DNA of 64,000 nt from Ectocarpus siliculosus (taxonomy: Eukaryota > Sar > Phaeophyceae > Ectocarpales > Ectocarpaceae): NCBI GenBank assembly GCA_000310025.1, contig FN649734.1, positions 4,251,447 through 4,315,446 on the forward strand, read 5' to 3'. The position numbers and the translations under genes are program-made. The first letter of the stretch is position 1, and the number at the start of each line of letters is the position of its first letter. The notes under the pieces are model-generated. The model worked only from the letters and a program-made list of their open reading frames with translations, made no database searches and had not been told where the DNA came from. Below, one piece after another: positions 33,202 to 46,729 of the stretch.

Positions 33202-35353
33202 TGTGAAACCACACTTGACACACGCAATTTGCATGCACCACAAATTCAAAGAACGAAGGGGGTGCCGTGGCTGCGTGACTCCGTTACGGGGCCTCCTTGG
33301 TCATGCTTTTCGAAGGGCCGTGTGATGTCATATGTGTCCCGTGTGTCCTGTTGGTGTCTGCATGTTTACCGCGTGTCTGCATGTAGAAGGACGTCGTGCG
33401 ATTGAGTGAGATAGGCCACACCCTTCGCGTCGTCGGGTAGTGAGAACGGGTCATCGGTGCTGACAGTTTCCGTCGAGATGAGATATTTTCGACATGTCGG
33501 CCGGCAGCACAGCATGTACACAACAACTGCCGCTCCAAGGAGAGCCGTAAGCTCGGCCATGGGTCTGTGCGTCCTGCTGGCGACTGTTTCTATGGAGGTG
33601 AGCAGCAGGGCACCTTGCCTGATGGCTGGGTCGTGTACGGCAGTCGGTCGATGGCGTTTTTGAGTCCCTCAAGACGTGTGCACAAACATGACATTTCCTA
33701 CTTGCATCGGCGGCACCAACAGAAAGCAAAACTCGCTATTTAACCAACGGACTTCGGAGAGCACTTGTACTGCTGTCCATGCATTCGCTGCAACTCTGCA
33801 TCACAAACCGCTGCAACACCTGGGCTGCGGTTGCTGTGCCGGTCTTCCGGGCGAAGCCGTACTTCCGATAGACAAGTCAGGCTGCAACACACCTGTTGCG
33901 GTCTGCTGGAAGCTGGAAGGGGCGCCAAAAGTGCGGCACAACTACAGAGCGGGGTTGGACGAAGTGGTACAGTGGCCCAACAATCTAACAAGCTCCAGTG
34001 CGACTTGCTGCATCATACGTTCGTACAAGTCTAACAACTGCTATAGAATGGACCCAAGGGGTCATTAAGAATCGCAGATCTTTGACAATCATGGACCTTT
34101 GTGACCTCGGATGGTAGTGCTTCCGACAGAGAAGCAAGACTGCTTTGCTAAAGAGATGGGAACTGCAAACCAGAGACGGCTTGCAATGGGAAGAAAGGCG
34201 CCCTCGTTGGCAAACTGTTTGGCATCTTGTCTACACGCTGTTTAGCTGTTCTGCTAGACAGGGCGGGAATAAGATCACGAGTAAGCGATCTCTACTTGTA
34301 TGCGGTTCAGACACAAATGGTACGGAAGAAGCAGACCTCGCCGGGTTTGAATCTATCTACGTAGTACTGTAGCCGCCACATGGTTTTCGAGGGTTATCAC
34401 CGAGTCTTGTCGAAAAGCAATCACGACTGACTAGAACCACCACTACACCACGGTCGTGGCGTACTGTATTTCTGTATTTGGTAATTCACTCCGCACCCGG
34501 GAGCAGAGCTGGAGGGTGTATGTAGGGTGCTCTGTGCCCCCGGTGTGATCGCTGAGCGCTATCCGGAGAACATACACTGGTATGGCTACAGCAAGGCTAC
34601 CAGGTTGAGATCACGGTGCAGGGGAAGGAGGAGTCCTGCTGTGCTCAAGCACGCACGCTGAAGCTCCTTTCGAACTTGTTGCCGCGGAGGCGGAGATAAG
34701 TTTGTCTCGGAAGTCCAGCAGAAACTCTTCGCTGTCGTTGTTGCTGACTCTGACGCCCCGCCTTGATTTTTTGTTGCCGCGCCAGTTCACCCCGTGCTCG
34801 GCCTTCGTGCCGACAGCAGCTAGTCCAGCATCACGACCTTCTTTCTTGTCTTCCAATCGGCGGCATCCACCACGTTCGGACGCCCCACCAAGGCAAGGAA
34901 AATGAAAACTGCGTACCCCGGGGTTTCCACGCGAATCGCCCAAACCCCTAAACAGAGGCGTCTTGTAGTGTTCTCGGAAGCCTCTTCTATTCCCTCTTAT
35001 TTTTTGTGTGACGTGTGGTATACTTCTCCGACTTGCAGACAATATCATGATCGCCTACCAACCGCCGTCGAACTCGCGTTCGATGACGTTTTTCCTCAGC
35101 CGTGTTCGTTGGCGGTTGCCACACTGGTACGCGTCGGACCGGGAGGGTGGCAGTCTCCTTATTCGCGGTGAAGACTCGTTTTCTAACTCTGAAATTCAGG
35201 AGTATTGCTATTGCTATCTCAGCACTAAAGATACTTAACAGTACTTCGTATTTATGTCTGTCTCTCTGATACCCATTTTAGATCGCCATGGACATCTAAC
35301 TATTCTTGCACCTACCACCCTCCCTTTTCACGCCTGTCTTTCTCGTCAAAAAC
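33202..35353. other. Region upstream of the isomerase gene
   Basis: No gene could be supported. If the isomerase has a plastid-targeting exon, it should lie here; candidate short exons cannot be chosen without transcript data. A minus-strand frame at 34611-34850 (SNNDSEEFLLDFRDKLISAS) has coding character but no context. Confidence 0.35.
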
Positions 35354-36439
35354 ATGGTCTTCCACCCCCGCAGCGGCAGCGAAACACGATCCCGTCCAGG
35401 TCCAGTCTCCGCTGGTGCCGTTTCGCATGAAACCGACGTTGTCGTAATTGGCTCGGGTGTCGGGGGGCTGTCGGCAGCGGCAATGCTCTCTCGCCACGGG
35501 GACTCCGTGACTGTCCTGGAGTCGCACTACCTTCCCGGGGGGGTTGCTCACGCCTTCGACATCGAAGGCTATAGGTCGTCTCGATCAAACGAAAACAGAT
35601 TGGTGGTACAAGTAGTTGGAAAGCATCGGCGACAGTCGAAACGTTTTCAGAGGGGTTTGCTCACGCCCTCCACATCGAAGGCTACAGGTCGTCTCGATAA
35701 GGAAAAAAACTATGGTATTATAGTACAAGTACTGTAGCATTAAAAGCATCGGCGATAGCCAAAACATTTCCAGAGATGGCAACTTGCCGTCGCCTCGCAC
35801 TGGCTTGCGTAGGACAAACGCCTCCTGGGCTTTACAAGAGACCGGTAAGAATAACACATCTCTGCCAGTCCGCCGAGCGAGCTTGAGATATGCGCCTGTG
35901 TCTTCAAGACCCATCCCTCTCGAGCTGCGGCTGTGCCTTGCAGCGGTCCAGGCTCTATTTCGCAGCCTTGACGGGTAGAGATTTGGACGTTGCAAGACCC
36001 GAACGAGGGCTATGGTTCTGTGCTCGGTTGCAATGGTGGATGTACATTACGTCCCTTACGTCGACAGAGTTATGGAGCATATGGTATTCTAGCACCTCCC
36101 CAACCCGTGGGTGTATGCCGTTGGGCTACGGATGTACGTGCGCGCGGTCCAAAGATTGCTGAGGCTGTTTTCTCCTGTTTCGATGTGCGATCAGGTTCGA
36201 CGCTGGACCATCGCTGTGGGCGGGGATGTCGGAGCCTGGGACGAACCCTTTGCGACAGATCTTGGACGTTTTGGAAGAGGAGGTGAGCTGAGCAAGGAGT
36301 ACCGACTGATGTTATTGTTGTTGTTGTCAGTGTTGTTGTTGCTGTTGTTGTTGTTGTTGGTGTTGGTGGTGGTGGTGTTGGGTGTGCTTTGTTGTTGTCG
36401 TTGCTGCTGCTGTGGTTGTTGTCGTTGCTACTGCTGTGG

Positions 36440-36479
<40 letters not shown>

Positions 36480-39400
36480 CGGCGTCACTACTGGTGGGGG
36501 AAGTGTGGTGAGGAAATAAGATGAATCACGGGGAGGTGTTGCGGTGGTGGGTGGTACAGTAGTACTTCCAGGTATTTTTTAACCCTGATAACGGCACTCG
36601 TACGGGGACGCGGGCTGACGTTCATGGCGGTACCGTTGACACCGGACCTCTTTCTCTCCTTGCCACGACCACTCGCACCTCGAGGCCCTCACGACTCACA
36701 ACGTCATTTCGGTGCGTTGTCATTTCGAACCACTTTCCATACTGTGTGCTGGCGGCACGGGACCGAAACCAACCAGGTGGATTGGATCAGCTACGACGGC
36801 TGGGGGATGCACGTCCCCGAGGGATACTTCCGTTTCGCGACCGGTCCGGACAAGTTCGTGGAGGAGCTTAGGAGGCTAGGGGGAGAGGACGACGTCAGGC
36901 AGTGGTGCGTTTTGGCTTTCTGTCTCTTCATTTTCCTAGAGCTCCAATTTCTTTTTTGCATCCGTCGCCGACGCGCGAAGAATTTTGTGCGGTTTGCTGC
37001 CGGTAGCCCTCGTTCGTTGTGTGCGAAAAACAGAAATATCGATATTTGTGTCCTGATCATCACCGATACTCGAGGATACGTGAAATTCCACCCTCCAAGA
37101 CTCGTTCCAAACTTTCCTCCCGCTTTCATCTCGAGGAACGCAACTACGCCCCTTTCGAGCACTTTCCGAGCGAAAGATGTACCCCCAACCCTTGCTAAAG
37201 CTGAAAATGGTGCTCTTTCTGTTTTCGCCCACTGCTCTACCTTATTTTTTGGCAACAGGAGGGAATTGACGGAGAAGATGAGGCCGTTGTTGCGGGCGGC
37301 CGCCGCGATTCCGCCGCTTGCGCTGCGGGGGGACTACTGGGCGCCGATAACCCTGCTGCCCTACATTGTCGATGCGCTTAGACATGCTGGGCCGGGTGTA
37401 CAGGCGAGTCGTTCTGCAGCATTTTTTTTGTTGTATTGGTAGTGTTACGTTGCTGTGGAATTCTTGGCAAAGTCAGGCATGGGTGTCCCTCCGTTTTTAC
37501 GTGTCGTGTTTGTCTGACTTGAGTTGCATGGCTTCTTCGTTGGCCCGGTTTTGCTATGGGGTGGGTTTTGACCTCGGGTGGTTGACGACAGTCAAATTTC
37601 GTTCCCGTTTTCCCCTTGCGCTGGTGGTTTCGTCTGTGCGTTGTTCGTCGAAGTCGGCGCTTGTGCTCGCTATCCTCGACGGTGACGCGAAGTCCTACCG
37701 CGTGTCACGTACAGCTTTAAGAACGTTCCCGAGAACCCTTCCGTGCTCTTTCTTCATTTCGGTAGTCGACAACACAAACGCTGATGCTGACGGAGTTAAT
37801 CCGATTGTTCTGGCTCTCTCTCAACCCCGACGGGGTTCTTGGTTTTTGTTTGGTTTCTCGCTGGCAAAGCAGGCTCTTCAGGGCGCGTTCACGGACGTCT
37901 TGGAGGGGACTGTGGAGAGGGACAGCTTCCTCTTTAAGTGGCTGGACTACCTCTCCTTTGCCCTCAGGTGACGGACCCACGGGAGAATAAAACGGCAGAA
38001 TAAAACGGCATTCAATGCATAGTTTATCGTCTTGTTCTACAGAATCGTCCCGCACTTAAGAGCTCAGTAGTTGAGAACTTGAGCCACAAAAATTCCAACA
38101 TGTAAGAGCTTGACCGTAGAGAACAGGTACTCAGTCAATAATCCTACACTAAAACCTATATAGTCGCCGGGGGGATACAGCACCCAATACAGACAAAGCA
38201 AAACACGATCCTCGGCCAAAAAAAAGAGGTTCTCAAGTGCAGGCCGTAAATGTACCGCGCATCTTGGAGGGGTTGCCGGTATCAACGAGGGCGAGAGCGA
38301 TGAGGGCCCCAACACGTAAATTGTACTTTGTTGTTCTCTCATTGGTGTTTGTTGGCTTGGGGCGATAGGTGACGGATGACAGGACAACACACAGCTGTGA
38401 ATTTCTTGTCGTACCCTGTGCTGCTTCGTCGAACTTTTCCACCGCCTCGACGTGTTCGCAGTGGGTGGACACATTTTTGAGTGCGCCGATGGCCTCCTGG
38501 ACGTTGCTCCCTTGACCAATGTTGCTTGCGTTTCGTCGTGGCGTTAACGTAGCGGTCTGCCGGCAGATGGCACGATGGCGGCGGCCGTGATCTATACGAT
38601 AGGAGACTTGCACCGGCCGGGATGCGTTATCGACTACCCGCGAGGGGGCGGAGGGGCGGTTATTGCGGCCATGGTGAGGCATGATGCTTTCTCATATATC
38701 CGTATACACTATAGCCGCCAGATGCTCACTATGGCGCGGGTAGGTGCCAAGCGCGCTTTCAGCCGTGCTACAGACGGTACCCACACTGTTCAATGCATTT
38801 TTTTTTTTTTGCCTTCACTTCAAATCAGCGCTCACAGCACTAGTGCCGTTTACTTCAACCCGTGGTCACACAGAAGAGCCTCTCTCTACCCTCCCCTCCT
38901 GCGGTACTTTGCCTTCGACTTTTAATGCGAGAATAGTTCAGCACTCTCTTCCCGCTGTGTATACACGAACTAGCGCTATCCACTAGACCAGGAGCGAAAG
39001 CGAGAGAAAAGTTCACTTTGCAAGAAAAGCTCGCTTACGCCAGGATTCGAACCCGACCTGACCTCTAGAAGGTTTCGAGGATACCAACTAGACCACCGGG
39101 GCGACCGGCTCCGCGTAAATCACGTTGATTAATCAACACTATGTTGGGCACCCGAACTATGTAACCCGCACTGTAGAGGGCGCCGGACTGTACCCGGCGG
39201 ACACCAGCATGGTGCCGTGTAGAGATGCCTTGAAGAGTGCACGTGCGCTCGTGGTGAGCAACAAGAGACGTCAAGAGATTTTGCCGTTTTCCGTTTTTGG
39301 TGGTATCGTATCGAATGGCCCAGCCCGATCTATATCTCATGCCCCTCCGTTTTGGTTTGTTCCACACGTTGGGCAACGGCGATCACCCAATCAGCGTGCA

Positions 39401-42400
39401 ACATTAATGATTTAGCGCACAACGTCCGCAGGTGAGGGGCATCGAGAAGCTAGGCGGAAGGGTCGAGCTCAAGTCCCACGTCCAGGAGATCGTGGTGGAG
39501 GGGGGCAAGGCCGTCGGCGTTAAGCTAAGATCTGGTGCCGTTGTCCGAGCGCGGAAGGCCGTGGTGTCTAACGCCTCCATATGGGATACTATTGGGTAAG
39601 GTTTGGAAGGAGTGGGGGTCATGTCTAGTTCTTCTTTGTGGTTTTGTTTGGGGTTAGACGTTCTGCGATTAAATAGATCGCACAAGAGTCCGGAGGTACT
39701 TGACGTAAGTAGATGGAAGTCAGATGGACGGTCGTGTCCAACAAAGAAGCAAGAGGTTTTTCTTGGTGACGTCTGCGGGAAATAAAATGTGGTAGTTGAT
39801 ATCGCCTCGTTGTAGAAGCTTGCTGCTGCTACTGCCGAGGGAGTGCCCATCAAAGACGACCATGCATAGCGCCTCGATGCCTCGAGGCAAATGTCACAAC
39901 CAGGCATGATACCTTTCTTTCTTGCTGCATTCCCCCACAGCTTGAAGTGTGTTCCGACCTCCTCGGCCTCCCCCTCCTACATATCGACCCTGCCCTCTTT
40001 CTCCAACTTCTCCCTCGCCGCCTCCCTGCCCCCGTCTTTGGGACTAATCTGCACCGAAAGACTGATCCCAGAGGGCGCGGTGGACCCCAAGTACATCGAG
40101 GACAGCATGGACACACCTGACACCGGCAGCTTCATGCACCTCCACCTTGGCATCGACGCCGAGGGGCTGGACGATCTTGACATACACTACTCGGTGAGAT
40201 TTGGTGAAGATGTGTTGATGGAAGTAACGGGTGAGATTTGGGAAAATATATGTGATTGAGTGGTGAGACATGGACTACCCGTGAGACATACGTTACTTGG
40301 TGAGGTTTGATGATTGAGACATACACTACTCTGTGAGTTTTGATTTTAAAAGATTAGATTGAAGTGAGACGTATACTGCTCGGTGGGATTGGATTTGATT
40401 AAGAGAAGTGATTACATACATAAGTGTTTCGACAGAGGGAAGGATGAGGGTGGCACTGCTGTCAGGTTGAATTCGGCCTGGACGAGGAGGGGTTTGGATT
40501 CGGTGGATGAAGAAGAACTTGACGGCACCCCCCCTCACACGGTCGTGTGTCAAAGACGTCCATAAGGTGATGGCGACATGTGACGGCATTGGCGAACCTG
40601 ACCACGCCGGTCGGTCGCTGTCGATCGATGGTGTCGGATGTGTTTCGATGATGGAGCCTGACGCGGCAAAAAAAGGTCGGTGTTGTTGTGACGCACGCTC
40701 AACGAACGGGGAACTCCGCGCGTCCACGTCTCCGAGTAATCGATTGCGCCTAAACGCTCTCTGCAATTCGAAATAGGTGGTAGAGTCGTGGACCGTGCCC
40801 ATCGACGCCCCGCAGAACATGTTCATCGTCAGCATCCCCACGGTGCTCGACAAGTCACTCGCGCCCGATGGCAAGCACCTGGTGCACATCTACACGGCCG
40901 GAAACGAGCCGTACAAGCTGTGGGAAGGGATGAAGCGCGGCTCCCCGGAGTATGAGGTGCGCTAACCGTTCGGAGAATGGCAAGGGTGTGGTAGGTAGGG
41001 TGCAAGAATCTTCGTTCACACGGCGCGGACTAGCGTTTCGGTGGAGATGCCTCACACTCTTGCGGAGGGGGGGACGGTGCGGATGGAAGCTGCGGTTGAA
41101 AACCGAAATCATCATGCTACGGCAAGTAGCGGGTTTGATGTGGGTTCTTTTGGCTTCGTTGGGCACATGCTGTTGTATGACCACCATCCTGAAACCGTTG
41201 TGTGATTCAGGCGCTGAAAAAGGAGAGGGCGGAGTGCATGTGGAAGGCTCTGGAGAAGATTATCCCGGACGTGCGGCGACGGACAGAAGTAGAGCTTGTG
41301 GCCACGCCCCTCACCCACGAGTTCTTCAACAGACGATTCAAAGGTACTGCTATTTAGTGGGGGGGGCGATGTAGACCGCCGAGTGCCGCAGGATTGTACC
41401 GGACTTATATTTCCCGGGCACCCGGCACTACTCACAGAGTATGAGACAACTTGAATATTCCATCTGCGCCAAGCGATTTCACCAGCCTTATATCGGGCGA
41501 CCGGCCTTATTCACGGCCCGCTGTATCTCAAATGCTTCGCCCGTTTTGAAGGAGGCTGTGAAGAGACAGGAGTACGGAAGGCAATTCATCCGTAGGCACG
41601 CATAAGGAGAACCTACCTCTTCGACAACCTTCGGCAGCGAGGATACCGCTGGCGGATAGGCGACTCTTCTTCCGAATGCCACCTGCTGGCATGGACACTG
41701 TATGATGAGGCCCCGCTTGGTCCACTCTCTTCTTGGCCCCTCCCCTCACACAAAATTTCTTGCCATAACAATTACGATGGGCATGCCTGACGACCGCCTA
41801 ACGCGGACATGAAGTTGCACAACCTTCGCTCGCTCGAATTAGTCTGGGTTGCCGCTTGACTTCCGAGCCATCAAGGATCGTTGATCTTTCTTTGCATTTC
41901 ACTACTCAACCGCAACGAAAACGCAAGGCTCCTACGGGCCTGGGTGGAGAGCGGGCGAAGCTGAGTTCCCCGGGTGCGTAACGCCTCTGAAAGGCTTGCT
42001 TCACTGCGGAGATTCGACGCTGCCGGGACTGGGTCTGCCAGCGGTGGCAGCCAGTGGCATGAGTGCCGCCAGGTGAGTCTCCTTTTTTTTTGCGGTTGTC
42101 GTGTCGCTGCCGCTTTCTTCATGGTAGTGAGGGATGGCAAGCGTTATGATGCTTGAGGCAGCTGGATGTCACGGTGCGCGCGTCGCTGTCTAACACTAGC
42201 TGCCTTCGCTTAGTTCTGGAGCGTTAGATTGCACAACTAACAGCACGTGTTTCGGATTCTTGGCACAAAGTACCTTATTTTGACTGTTTCGTCTCTTGCG
42301 TATGCTGGTTCCGCTCCTCTCGTATCCTGTTGTCTTGCTTTGGTCTCGTGTTTCGCCTGGTGGTGTGTTCGTCGTGTGGCAGCACCCTGACCCCTGTGTG

Positions 42401-42470
42401 GAAGCAGCTGGGACTGCTCTGGGACATGCAGAGGAGAGGGATGATCGACAGCAAGTTCGACGATTTTTGA
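35354..42470 (+). CDS. CRTISO: Carotenoid (prolycopene) isomerase-like flavoprotein, 12 exons
   Basis: Exons: 35354-35574, 36195-36282, 36777-36904, 37259-37403, 37873-37967, 38553-38673, 39432-39595, 40061-40193, 40777-40956, 41211-41343, 41928-42072, 42383-42470. They total 1641 nt (546 codons plus TGA), and the phase agrees at each junction. Residues 28-56 form the FAD-binding Rossmann start (VVVIGSGVGGLSAAAMLSRH, then VLESH). Later landmarks are FDAGPSLWAGMS, DYPRGGGGAV, SFMHLHLGIDAEGLDDLD and the C-terminal HCGDSTLPGLGLPAVAASG, in the order known for CRTISO/phytoene-desaturase-type enzymes. The known family role is FAD-dependent cis-trans isomerisation of poly-cis lycopene in plastids. 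No targeting presequence is evident after the ATG at 35354; a good acceptor (CCCCCGCAG, ending 35372) suggests a missing upstream targeting exon. Intron 4 appears to use a GC donor. The acceptor of exon 8 (GAAAG) is weak and least certain. Some paralogues in this family act on other polyenes. Confidence 0.9.
35655..35701 (+). repeat. Micro-duplication of the exon 1/intron 1 boundary
   Basis: The 47 bases at 35539-35586, which span the end of exon 1 and its donor, recur at about 35655-35701 inside intron 1, with the donor sequence intact (AG|GTCGTC). A second small repeat (AAGCATCGGCGA) links 35618 and 35744. The copy could act as a decoy donor. Confidence 0.7.
36308..36480. repeat. TTG-rich microsatellite in intron 2 of the isomerase gene
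   Basis: Interrupted runs of TTG, GTT and TGC triplets, ending in a pure stretch of about thirteen TTG units. The Leu/Cys-rich open frame across it is a by-product. Confidence 0.9.
38798..39106 (-). mobile_element. tRNA-headed SINE inside intron 6 of the isomerase gene
   Basis: This is the reverse-complement counterpart of the SINE at 3178-3489: T run at 38798-38810, body, second A-box-like region, then B box (GGATTCGAACC on this strand) and terminal GGGGCGACC. It lies wholly between exons 6 and 7 and is antisense to the gene. The splice sites on both sides are intact. Confidence 0.85.
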
Positions 42471-45400
42471 TTTGTTCTGCTAGCCGTGCTTACCACCACC
42501 CAAGTACGGTGCGCTTTGATCCGACGGCGTTTTGTTTTTTTTGCCTCTGTTAGTTTACATGGAGAGCGTTAGATAGAACTAGAGCCGAACGGGAGCGCAG
42601 CAAGATGGGCTGTACCGTACGAAATCACCACACATGGCCAGAACTGCCCTGACTCGACCTGCCTCAGATTATCTTGTCGGGGGTGTGGGGGGTGTGGGGG
42701 GGGCTTGTTGTTGCCGATCTTTTGTCGTTGTGCCGCTTCTTTTCGAGACGGAACCCCGTGCTTCCTCGCATTGTTGACAGACCCGATGATAGAAGCTTTG
42801 CTGCCATCGGTTCCGTGGGAACTCCTGGTGACGTGACGTTATGTGCTTCCTTTCGAGCCCTTTCGTTCCAGCAGCAGAAGTAATTTTTCATTTCATAACA
42901 AAAATCGTTTACTGAACAAACTCAATCCGTGCCAAAGGCTCTATCTATTCTGGCTTCTAACCCAGAATTCTTGATTGATTATGAAGAAAACGCACAAAAT
43001 ACCATGCCCCAAGGAATTTTATTTTCAAAGTCGAAGGGTGGTCCTACGCACATCTATGCTGGTGTTGTCGTTGTTCGAAGGAAAGGAACCATCCAGACCA
43101 ACGCGGGCGGCGCCGTAGTCAGATCCTGGGAAAACCCGTAGTCCATACGGTAGGACGGGCGACATGGTCACACCGCCACCGGCAGCAGGAGCAGGAGCAG
43201 GAGCAGTTAGTTGCGTACGGCGGGAGCTGTGTGCCGGCAGGTCGGCGTCGTGGCTAGATAGATTAGATTATTTACTTGTTCCCGGCGGTTTCGGAAAAAG
43301 AAACGCGAAGAACGGGCGAAGCTCTTCGGCAGGAGATGAAGAGACAGACGCAAACAAACACATGTAACAATCAATCTTTTCTCTGTGAACAGTAAATCCT
43401 CAACTGGTGGTGGTGCGGAGGACGGTTGGTTGCGAGCCGCCGTGTAGAACACAAAAAAAAATACCGGTAACCGATAACAATAGCAAGCAAATCCGTTCAG
43501 GTTTATGTTGCATGCATTTATTTGCGTTTGTTGTTCTCATATCCCATGGCACCTCCATCGATCGGTGTTTGTTTATTTGTTCGTGATATAGACGTTTTTG
43601 CGCATCTAGCTACAGCAGCAGTGTAGCCAATGCATGCATGCGGAGAGATCGCACCCCCTTTTCTTCTTGAAGCTTGATTGCTCAATAACCAAGCTTGTGC
43701 CAACACCAAGATGGTGTTGACGGTGTGGTTTTGGAAGCGTATCGTCGAGGGCTTTTTAATAGACAGACGTATCAGGCTCTTCCCGCACCCCCGTCGGTCG
43801 TGGAGCAATCGAGCTTTGGAAGTCGGTCCAGGTGGGGTGCCATCTCTCCGCCACTCTCTTACGGTAGTACGGTATATATATACATACCTGTTCCAGACGC
43901 CCGCCGTTCCAAGATACTTCTGAAGAACCGCGTCGTGATTGCCGAAAGGTCTGACTGAAAAAAAGATGTCAATCAATTAAAAATAATGAGCTGCCGCCGA
44001 TGTTCACCATTAATTTCTTGGCAATGTTCTGATATCACGCACACAAACCAGTTTGCTCAGTGTCCACCCGTCCAATTTACTTGGGATTAGAAAGACGGTG
44101 GAAACGGAAGGGCGGGCGGGTGCGCGGGCTTTCTTTATTTGACTTAAAAGGGACATGATGGGACATTTATTTCTCTCCGAAAACTAAACTGAAAATGCGT
44201 ACCACACCTACCTGCCTACTTCACAGGAGCACCTTCTCTGTCTCTGGTGAAAAATGTGCTGGCGTCATCTCGGATGATCCCACATACAACAACAGTTAGT
44301 TGAACCGTCGCTTTCAATCTCAGAGGCGGGGTGTTGTGTGTGTTTCTGTAGATACCCTCTATTCTGTGATCTGTGTGCTGTGTCCTTTATTTCTGTCCGT
44401 AAAATTCTCTCTCCCGCCGATATGCATGCATATATATATATATCTGTCCGGATCATCAAACCTGCCAACCAACCGTCCCCTTCACCTTTAACTTCCTTCA
44501 AATTTAAACTTTTCTCATTTTTTGTACCCCCCGCAAAAACGTTCTGGAACCAGGTGCCGCAAAACGACTTGATCTTAGAAAGGGGAAACGCACCAGCCCC
44601 CCTGACGCCAATTTTCAACAGGGGACCACGCAGAAAAAAAAAGAAACAGATCTGAAAAAACAGATCTGAAAAACAGGGACACTCAAACAAGAGCAGCAGA
44701 GAGAGGTACCCGCCGCACACACACATTTCAGCACACAGCCAAACCAAAGGCTAGCTACTTCCCCCAAGGTTATGCGCCCAGTCCAGCAAGGTCTCACCTC
44801 CAGCTACGACACCTCCTCTGAGACCAACGCCCACGCCAGCAGCAGCAGCGGGTCAAGACGCAGTCTTTGCTTTCTCGCAGCATCATCACCGCAGCATCAC
44901 ACCAGCAACAGCAGCAGCAACAGCAGCGACTCATGGGTAAGTGGATTGACAGTCAGTCACCACCAACATCAGAGCGAAATCCCGTTTATTCTATGACCAG
45001 CAGTGGCACCTCTGCTGCTGTTTTGACAAGGTGTGGCTGCTTTCCGTTGTCGTCGGAGACACATGTCCTCTCTCTGCTCAACGACAGCAACAGCAGCAGC
45101 ACGAGCAGAGCAACCATGCGCATGCATGCTTCCCCGGCGGCGAACAATATGGGTGTAAATGTAAACTTCCGAAACGTGAACGGCCGAAAGGACATTTTTG
45201 TCGGCTGCTGGTTCAGTTTTCTTGGGAAACGAAAGAACAGGGACGGACAGCTTGCGCAATTGCTTGTTGCTCCCCGACCCCCCGGGCCACACAAAAAAAA
45301 ACCACACCAAAAACCCTTCGAGTACAACAAAGGCTGCTGTTGGGGAAAGGCTGCGACTGCTCATTGGGTGACTTAAGAGGGCTCCTGAAACATGCCAGGT

Positions 45401-46729
45401 GCCGTGTGCGGATGTCAGCGTGTGGAGGGGTGTTGATGTGAAGGCCGAACTGTCCGAGATAGATGATGCAAATGACATACAAGTTTAAGTATATGGTAAA
45501 CACGCAGCTTTCTTTTTGTCTCCGCTTCCCCGCAGTTTGGTTGTAGAAAAGAACCGGCATCATGGGTTGACATAACCAGTGCGCAACCAGCGGCAGTAAC
45601 TCCGCCGAGTGCACACCTGAGAAAGGGGTACCCGAGCGTGCCCAGGCTCTCTGCCATTTCTTTGGGTGGAGATTTTGGGTGGTCGGTAGGGTAGTTGTGC
45701 TTACTTCCTACCTGACAACGGTTCCGCCCACCGACTCTCTCCATCTGTGGGGTCAATTTTTTCTTCAAGCGGGGGGGCGCGCATGACATAAACATCTCGT
45801 GTGCACCTTCACAGTTGTAGTGACGTGGGTTTGAATAAGCGATGCATGCTTGCTGCAGCAGCAGGCATCATCCCGACATACTTGGCAAGAGCAGTCAGCA
45901 CGACGAGAGCCAGAGAAGAAAGAGCAAGCACTACTTTTATTATCGCGCATGCGCAGGCAGCAACCATCTGTCATCTTTCAGAAGAAGAGCGGGGGGGGCG
46001 GGGTGTCTACGATTGATTCTAAATGAACGTTGTTTTTTTTTATATTTTTATTACCCGCCAGTTCAAGGGGGTACAACAAATTTGTTTCGCAAGAGAAAAA
46101 ACACGATGAGGAAAGCCCAGCGAGTGACACGACCAAAACCGCATGATCTCTCCCCAACCCCCTCTTTCAGCAAGAATCCTCCGCCATCCGTCCAGCGCCC
46201 CAGAATGGGTGTACCTACCCTGCAAAGGCACGGCGAGAACGACCAGTCGGAAATAAAAAAAAAAACTGGCGAACCTGTCCCGCTCTTCCGTATTGGTACC
46301 TGCTGCATCTACACAATTCGTCTCTGCCCGCTTTTATTTGTTTTTCCATTGAACCCCACCGCTTCACCCGGTCACTTCTGCTGCTTTGTGTACTACATAA
46401 AATAGCCGGTCTCTCACTGGTCGGCCAAAATTCGTCGGTGTTTGTGCTATGCATGTCTGCACACGAACCAGCCATTGTCGCGCCAGGGTGTGGTTGCATG
46501 GTCCGCCCTTCCGTCCCCTGAAATCGGATTATTATTGGTCTCGAACCAACCACAGGTAGATTCAATGTTGACGTGCATGGTTCAATCACACGAGTATATA
46601 TTCGTCTTTTTTTGCCACACGCGCTTGCTTGTCGCCCGCGTCCAGAGTCGTCGTCAAGTATAAACTCTCCGTGTTTGATTGATCACTTTTGTAGTATTAA
46701 TCCGACCTAATAAAGCAGCCTTCCCACCG
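42471..46729. other. Long stretch without a supported gene
   Basis: The first few hundred bases are presumably 3' UTR of the isomerase gene. GGGTGTGGGG-type G-rich sequence lies at 42676-42700, a short AT microsatellite near 44433, and CAG-rich tracts at 44840-44930 and 45085-45110. Open frames here lack recognisable motifs and consistent splice joins. Confidence 0.4.

Noticed and set aside
35585..35995. 136-codon minus-strand frame in the isomerase gene
   Set aside because: It lies in intron 1 across the duplicated exon boundary and shows no motif; the plus-strand gene accounts for the locus.
36111..36524. Leu/Val/Cys-rich frame of 137 codons
   Set aside because: It is produced by the TTG microsatellite and lies in intron 2 of the isomerase gene.
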